From Tannerella sp. (GTDB taxonomy: Bacteria; Bacteroidota; Bacteroidia; Bacteroidales; Tannerellaceae), in the NCBI GenBank assembly GCA_031261145.1, contig JAISJX010000185.1:1-9263 (forward strand): a stretch of DNA of 9,263 bases, given 5' to 3'. Positions 6,328-9,263 of this stretch are shown here, in pieces (within the stretch, counting starts at the first letter, position 1; the number at the start of each line of letters is the position of its first letter). The notes below the pieces were generated by a model, which did not search any database, was not told the DNA's origin, and saw only the letters and a program-made list of their open reading frames with translations. Made by a program: the position numbers and the translations under genes.

Positions 6328-8124
6328 ATGCGTCTGATGAATAAATTTCTTATCATCCTTTGCCTCTTCGCAACCCTGCTTGCGATGTCTTTGTCTGCAC
6401 AGAACAGCGAAGACGGCAACCTGCTATCGGAAGAATGGCGCCGGTCACTGCTGGACAAACCCTACGCGGAAGCAAGGGACAGCCTGAGCAATTTCTTAAA
6501 CAGAATCGAAGCAGCACACTATTCCGAAGAACAGGAAACCGCCGCATGGAACAGCCTGAAAGACTATGCCGTCCGGCACCGGGACAAAAGGCTGGAGCAG
6601 ATTGTCGATTTTTATTTCATCCACATTTACAGGTATAAATACGCTCATCCCAACGGGAAGAAAACCATCGAACTTTATCTTGAGCTGGCAGACCGGGCGA
6701 AGAAAATCCGGCATGTCGAGATGCAGATTACCTGCCTTCACTCACTGGCAGACCGGTATTTCGAGTCGGAGAACTATGAGGCGGGCTTCGCTGTTTACAA
6801 GGAAATCGAGCCTTTGCTCGAAAGCCTCGCCGACGAGGCATACCCCGGCAAAGTGGATGTCTATTATGCAATGGGGCGCATCTTTTACCAGTTCAGGGAA
6901 TACGAAACGGCCGTCGTTCATCTGACAAATGCCATCCGTCTGCCTGCCTCCCCAAGACACAGCCGCGTCCGCGCCAATGCCTTGAATACGCTGGGGCTTT
7001 GTTATGACAGCATGAACCTGCCCGACAGCGCCGAAGCCTGCTTCCGAACGGTTATCGACGAAGAAACACGGCATGCCGGCGCCGAATCGGCAAAGGCCAT
7101 GAAAACATGGAGTTTTATTGCGAAAAAGAACCTGGCGGACATCCGCATCAAACGCGGCGAGTACGAAAATACCATCGAAACCTATCGCGCGGTCATTGAG
7201 TTCATGTCAACGATTCGCAACGAGCAGGGTTTCACCCTCGGCACACAAATCGCCCTGGCCATCGCCCAAATAAAGCAGGGAAACGCTGCCGGGGCAAAGA
7301 CCCTGTTCGACACCTGCCTGAAGCGCGAAAACATAGACGGCAACCACCTGGCCGGATGGTACGAAGCCAAAGCGCGCTATTACACCGGCACCGAACAGCA
7401 CGCTCAGGCTGCGATCTACAAGGATTCGCTCCTGCTGGCGCGACAGGCGCACAACGACAGGTTCAATGCCATGCACCTGCTGAGAATCGAACAGCATCAG
7501 AACGCCCTGAACATGCAACGGAAAAACGAGCAACTGGCCCAATCGGAGGGATGGACGCAGAAATTCCGCAACTACCTCTGTCTGGCGCTCGCCGGATGCT
7601 TCCTGCTGGCCGTCACGCTGGGAATATGGATACACCGCAACCGCCGGATTGCAAAGAAAAACCGCTCCCTCTACCGGCAGATACAGGATCTGACGCAAAA
7701 GGAAAAGGTCGCGGAACAGCAACTGCTCGACGCCCCCGAAGAAGAACTCAGCCGCACCATGCAACTCTTCCGGAACCTGAGCGAACTCATGCAGAAGGAA
7801 AAACCCTTCACCGACCCCGACCTGAAGCGGAAAAAACTGGCCGACCGCCTCCATACCAACGAGACCTACCTCGCCGACGCCATCCGCGAAGCAACGGGCG
7901 AGACCTTCTCGGCCTACCTTTCCGGTCTGCGCCTGCAATATACCCTCGAACTCCTGAACGAACATCCCGGCATGGCCATCGACGCCGTAGCCCTCGACTC
8001 CGGACACGGCTCCTACGTATCCTTCTTCCGCTCATTTACGAAGAAATACGGCGTCACGCCCTCGGAGTACCGCAGGATAGCCGCCTCAAAAAAGAAAACA
8101 CTCTCCGCCCGGCCCACGCTGTAA
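6328..8124 (+). CDS. Membrane-anchored TPR / AraC-type one-component transcriptional regulator
   Basis: The 598-aa product has four parts. A signal-like N-terminus (residues 1-24, ending SLSA before QN) is followed by an all-helical TPR-like region at about 40-400, with recognisable repeats around CLHSLADRYFESENYEAGFAVY (136-157), YYAMGRIFYQFREYETAVVHL (179-199) and ALNTLGLCYDSMNLPDSAEACF (218-239). One membrane helix lies at about 415-435 (YLCLALAGCFLLAVTLGIWI), followed by basic residues and a coiled-coil-like linker (440-490). The C-terminal AraC-type domain (about 495-585) has two helix-turn-helix units, KLADRLHTNETYLADAIREATG and VALDSGHGSYVSFFRSFTKKYGVTPSEYRR (residues 553-582). The topology puts the TPR part in the periplasm and the DNA-binding part in the cytoplasm, so it could pass an envelope signal directly to DNA without phosphorylation. 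No kinase or receiver domain is present. ATG at 6337 (residue 4) is an alternative start. It probably acts on the repeat-bearing promoter just downstream. Confidence 0.87.
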   Translation: MRLMNKFLIILCLFATLLAMSLSAQNSEDGNLLSEEWRRSLLDKPYAEARDSLSNFLNRIEAAHYSEEQETAAWNSLKDYAVRHRDKRLEQIVDFYFIHIYRYKYAHPNGKKTIELYLELADRAKKIRHVEMQITCLHSLADRYFESENYEAGFAVYKEIEPLLESLADEAYPGKVDVYYAMGRIFYQFREYETAVVHLTNAIRLPASPRHSRVRANALNTLGLCYDSMNLPDSAEACFRTVIDEETRHAGAESAKAMKTWSFIAKKNLADIRIKRGEYENTIETYRAVIEFMSTIRNEQGFTLGTQIALAIAQIKQGNAAGAKTLFDTCLKRENIDGNHLAGWYEAKARYYTGTEQHAQAAIYKDSLLLARQAHNDRFNAMHLLRIEQHQNALNMQRKNEQLAQSEGWTQKFRNYLCLALAGCFLLAVTLGIWIHRNRRIAKKNRSLYRQIQDLTQKEKVAEQQLLDAPEEELSRTMQLFRNLSELMQKEKPFTDPDLKRKKLADRLHTNETYLADAIREATGETFSAYLSGLRLQYTLELLNEHPGMAIDAVALDSGHGSYVSFFRSFTKKYGVTPSEYRRIAASKKKTLSARPTL

Positions 8125-8151
8125 CTGTCATAAGCACTCCCAAACCGGGCG
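8106..8151 (+). terminator. Weak hairpin terminator candidate after the regulator gene
   Basis: Perfect 7-bp GC arms CGCCCGG (8106-8112) and CCGGGCG (8145-8151) flank 32 nt that include the stop codon. Only TTTCT follows, so the T tract is poor. It may be a terminator or just attenuate read-through into the next genes. Confidence 0.3.
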
Positions 8152-8185
8152 TTTCTACACACTGATATTCAGCCGCCGGCAAAAG

Positions 8186-8223
8186 TTTTTCTGATTTGAA
8201 AGATTTTTTTTCTGATTTGAAAG
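8186..8223 (+). repeat. Direct repeat pair, 21-bp period: AraC-type operator candidate
   Basis: TTTTTCTGATTTGAAAG occurs at 8186-8202 and again at 8207-8223, identical over 17 bp, with start-to-start distance 21 bp, two turns of the DNA helix. The next two bases (AT against GT) differ by one. The downstream copy ends 21 nt before the -7 element at 8245-8252, so it covers the place where a -33 box should be. This is the expected geometry for a class II AraC-family activator (compare the 21-bp spaced araI half-sites). Confidence 0.65.
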
Positions 8224-8244
8224 GTCTTCTTTGGGACGCCGGAA

Positions 8245-8252
8245 TACATTTG
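8245..8252 (+). promoter_or_regulatory. -7 element of the GIY-YIG-like/lipoprotein unit
   Basis: TACATTTG matches TAnnTTTG and lies 25 nt before the ATG at 8278. The position 20 nt upstream reads AGG (8222-8224) instead of TTG, so the promoter lacks a -33 element. The direct repeats reach exactly to this place, which points to activator dependence. Confidence 0.55.
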
Positions 8253-8277
8253 CGGCATGTTTTAAACAATCAGGCAA

Positions 8278-8571
8278 ATGAACGGAAGTTTTTCAAACAC
8301 AACCTCGGCCCCCTGCTGGACCTATATCCTGCACGACGGCTCAAAGATGGAATATCAGGTAGGATACACCATGAACCTCCACGAACGGATGCAGCAGATG
8401 AACGCTTGCAAGGGTAAGCTGGTCTATCTGCGCATGTTCGACGATTTCATCGTAGCCATCGGGCACAAACTGTTCCTCGAACAAATATCAACCCCCTCGC
8501 TCCGGCGCATTGTCCGGATGCACAATCCGGGAATGAAAGACCTCCGGGAAACCCAATCATTGAATCATTGA
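8278..8571 (+). CDS. Small GIY-YIG/URI-like domain protein
   Basis: The 97-aa product lines up by eye with single-domain GIY-YIG (URI, UPF0213/YhbQ-like) proteins. WTYILHDGS (14-22) corresponds to the GIY strand with Tyr16; EYQVGYTMNLHERMQQMN (25-42) corresponds to the YIG strand and following helix with Tyr26, Gly29 and Arg37. LVYLRMFDDFIVAIGHKLFLEQI (48-70) supplies Glu68 as the likely metal ligand, and NPGMKDL (83-89) resembles the frequent C-terminal NPxWxDL of the family. The His often seen after the Arg helix is replaced by Gln-Met, so nuclease activity is uncertain. Length is normal for the family. ATG at 8278 is preceded by AGG 4 nt upstream and follows the promoter by 25 nt. It lies 34 nt before the lipoprotein gene and is probably co-transcribed with it. 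The cellular role of such small proteins is poorly known. Confidence 0.72.
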   Translation: MNGSFSNTTSAPCWTYILHDGSKMEYQVGYTMNLHERMQQMNACKGKLVYLRMFDDFIVAIGHKLFLEQISTPSLRRIVRMHNPGMKDLRETQSLNH

Positions 8572-8597
8572 ATTATTAAATTATTAATCATTAAATA
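8555..8597 (+). repeat. Tandem AT-rich 8-bp repeats at the gene junction
   Basis: AATCATTG occurs twice in tandem (8555-8570), then AATTATTA twice (8571-8586), then ATCATTAAAT. The first pair forms the last codons of the GIY-YIG-like gene, including its TGA stop, and the rest fills the short spacer before the lipoprotein ATG at 8606. Such units can slip during replication; here a change in number would alter the C-terminus or the spacer length. Confidence 0.6.
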
Positions 8598-8605
8598 GTA
8601 ATAAT

Positions 8606-9193
8606 ATGCGCAGTAAATTAAATCAATTAGTAACAGTCTTCCTGCTTTGTTCGGGGAGCATCCTGTGGGCGTCGTGCGACAAGATCAAAGACGCTGCATC
8701 GAAAGACGTGGTGGTGAAATCCATCAAGGTAAACATTGACGACGTCACGGTCGGTTCCGTACTGAGGGCCGGGCTGAGGGCCGGGAGCGAAGAGCCGCAG
8801 CTCAGCTCTTTCAGCGCCTCGCGGACGCTGAAGTTCAGCGAACTGGAAGGCATGTCGGACGACATCAAAAAGTATGACCCCTCTCATTTTAAAGTAATCA
8901 GCGTCGGGGAGTCGTCGCTGGTCGTCACTCCGGTGGAAGGTCACGGCACGGTGGTGAAGAATTTCTCGATTGTCGCCGGAACGCTGTCGTACAACGTCGC
9001 GTCATACACCTTCGGCGATACTTATTCCGATAGCGGATTGGTGCTGTTCACCTTCGAGCTGCTGGAGCAAATCCGGAAGGCCAAGGACGGCGTACTTGTC
9101 ACCGTGAAGGGTGAAACGGATGTGCCAGACGGCGAACACGTGAACGTCAAGCTCACGCTGAACAACGTTACATTTAATATATCGCTCTTCTGA
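8606..9193 (+). CDS. Lipoprotein of unknown family
   Basis: I do not recognise the family. The 195-aa product starts with a hydrophobic signal (residues 8-22) and a lipobox-like WASC, with lipidation expected at Cys24, followed by DKIKDAASKD. The mature part is polar and rich in predicted beta strands: VVVKSIKVNIDDVTV (34-48), LKFSELEG, FKVISVGESSLVVTPVEG, NFSIVAGTLSYNVASYTFG, GVLVTVKGETDVP and HVNVKLTLNNVTFNISLF at the very end. This suggests one or two Ig-like or similar beta-sandwich domains exposed on the cell envelope. An RAG-LRAG duplication near residues 54-60 comes from a 12-bp tandem repeat. It is the second gene after the candidate AraC-type promoter and ends just before a strong hairpin. 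It may be an output of the membrane regulator. No enzymatic motif is visible. Confidence 0.8.
   Translation: MRSKLNQLVTVFLLCSGSILWASCDKIKDAASKDVVVKSIKVNIDDVTVGSVLRAGLRAGSEEPQLSSFSASRTLKFSELEGMSDDIKKYDPSHFKVISVGESSLVVTPVEGHGTVVKNFSIVAGTLSYNVASYTFGDTYSDSGLVLFTFELLEQIRKAKDGVLVTVKGETDVPDGEHVNVKLTLNNVTFNISLF
8762..8785 (+). repeat. 12-bp tandem duplication inside the lipoprotein gene
   Basis: CTGAGGGCCGGG occurs twice without gap (8762-8773, 8774-8785), in frame, and encodes Leu-Arg-Ala-Gly twice. The copies are identical at DNA level, so the duplication is probably recent; loss or gain of a unit would keep the frame. Confidence 0.8.
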
Positions 9194-9213
9194 AGCCGGG
9201 AAACGGGGAAACC

Positions 9214-9243
9214 GCAGGGACGTTGCACGCAGCGCGTCCCTGC
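9214..9243 (+). terminator. Strong stem-loop after the lipoprotein gene
   Basis: GCAGGGACG (9214-9222) and CGTCCCTGC (9235-9243) are perfect 9-bp inverted arms with a 12-nt loop, starting 20 nt after the stop codon. The downstream bases (ACCCACTTACATTTATT) hold no clean T run, so it may be a terminator, an mRNA 3' stabilising stem, or both. Confidence 0.5.
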
Positions 9244-9263
9244 ACCCACTTACATTTATTAAT

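Noticed and set aside
7207..8007. Minus-strand open frame of 266 codons
   Set aside because: It is antisense to the regulator gene, whose TPR and AraC motifs are clear. GC-rich coding sequence often leaves such long mirror frames.
7356..8165. Plus-strand 269-codon frame overlapping the regulator end
   Set aside because: The translation is Arg/Pro-rich low-complexity sequence typical of a shifted frame; it lies inside the AraC domain coding region.
8186..8223. CRISPR-like repeat
   Set aside because: There are only two copies with a 4-nt gap and no unique spacer; the operator explanation fits better.
8196..8417. Plus-strand frame beginning MKDFFSDLKG
   Set aside because: It begins inside the first direct repeat and overlaps the GIY-YIG-like gene in another frame; its first part is just the translated repeat and promoter.
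9214..9243. End of a mobile element (terminal inverted repeat)
   Set aside because: Both arms are adjacent and form a hairpin right after a stop codon; no transposase and no matching distant copy is in the window.

Overview
The window looks like a Bacteroidales chromosome segment, probably close to Parabacteroides/Tannerellaceae. The clues are: promoter-like elements of the Bacteroidetes type (TAnnTTTG, in two cases with a TTG 20 nt upstream) instead of sigma70 -35/-10 boxes; AT-rich leaders with weak Shine-Dalgarno sequences; a protein resembling a type IX secretion (T9SS) C-terminal sorting domain; lipoprotein signals; and a signal-peptide/TPR/transmembrane/AraC-type regulator. The genus is an inference.

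Left part (1-4431, all minus strand): one operon for a MacAB-like tripartite ABC exporter, read ATPase (3583-4272), permease (2310-3590), second permease (1011-2297), periplasmic HlyD/MacA-type adaptor (987 to beyond base 1). The genes overlap by 8 bp or are 12 and 23 nt apart. Upstream lie a good promoter (4385-4415), a 33-bp near-perfect palindrome centred on its -33 element (4399-4431), and a leader hairpin (4296-4330). This suggests a regulated efflux or export pump.

Middle (4497-5924, minus strand): a two-gene operon. A 106-aa secreted protein made almost only of a T9SS-like sorting domain is followed after 3 nt by a lipoprotein of the GH88/GH105 unsaturated-glycuronyl hydrolase type, which would act on pectin-like oligosaccharides. 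Two candidate promoters lie upstream. A divergent intergenic region (5925-6327) separates this half from the right half.

Right part (6328-9193, plus strand): a 598-aa regulator with a periplasmic TPR domain, one transmembrane helix and a cytoplasmic AraC-type DNA-binding domain; then a promoter region with two 17-bp direct repeats at a 21-bp period exactly where a -33 box is missing; then a small GIY-YIG/URI-like protein and a 195-aa lipoprotein of unknown family. The geometry resembles the AraC class II activator arrangement, so I propose that the membrane regulator activates the two downstream genes in response to an envelope signal. Sampled lines of the regulator gene are more GC-rich than the transporter region.

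I see no tRNA, rRNA, CRISPR array, insertion sequence or integrase. All functional statements rest on motif recognition by eye; no database search was possible.
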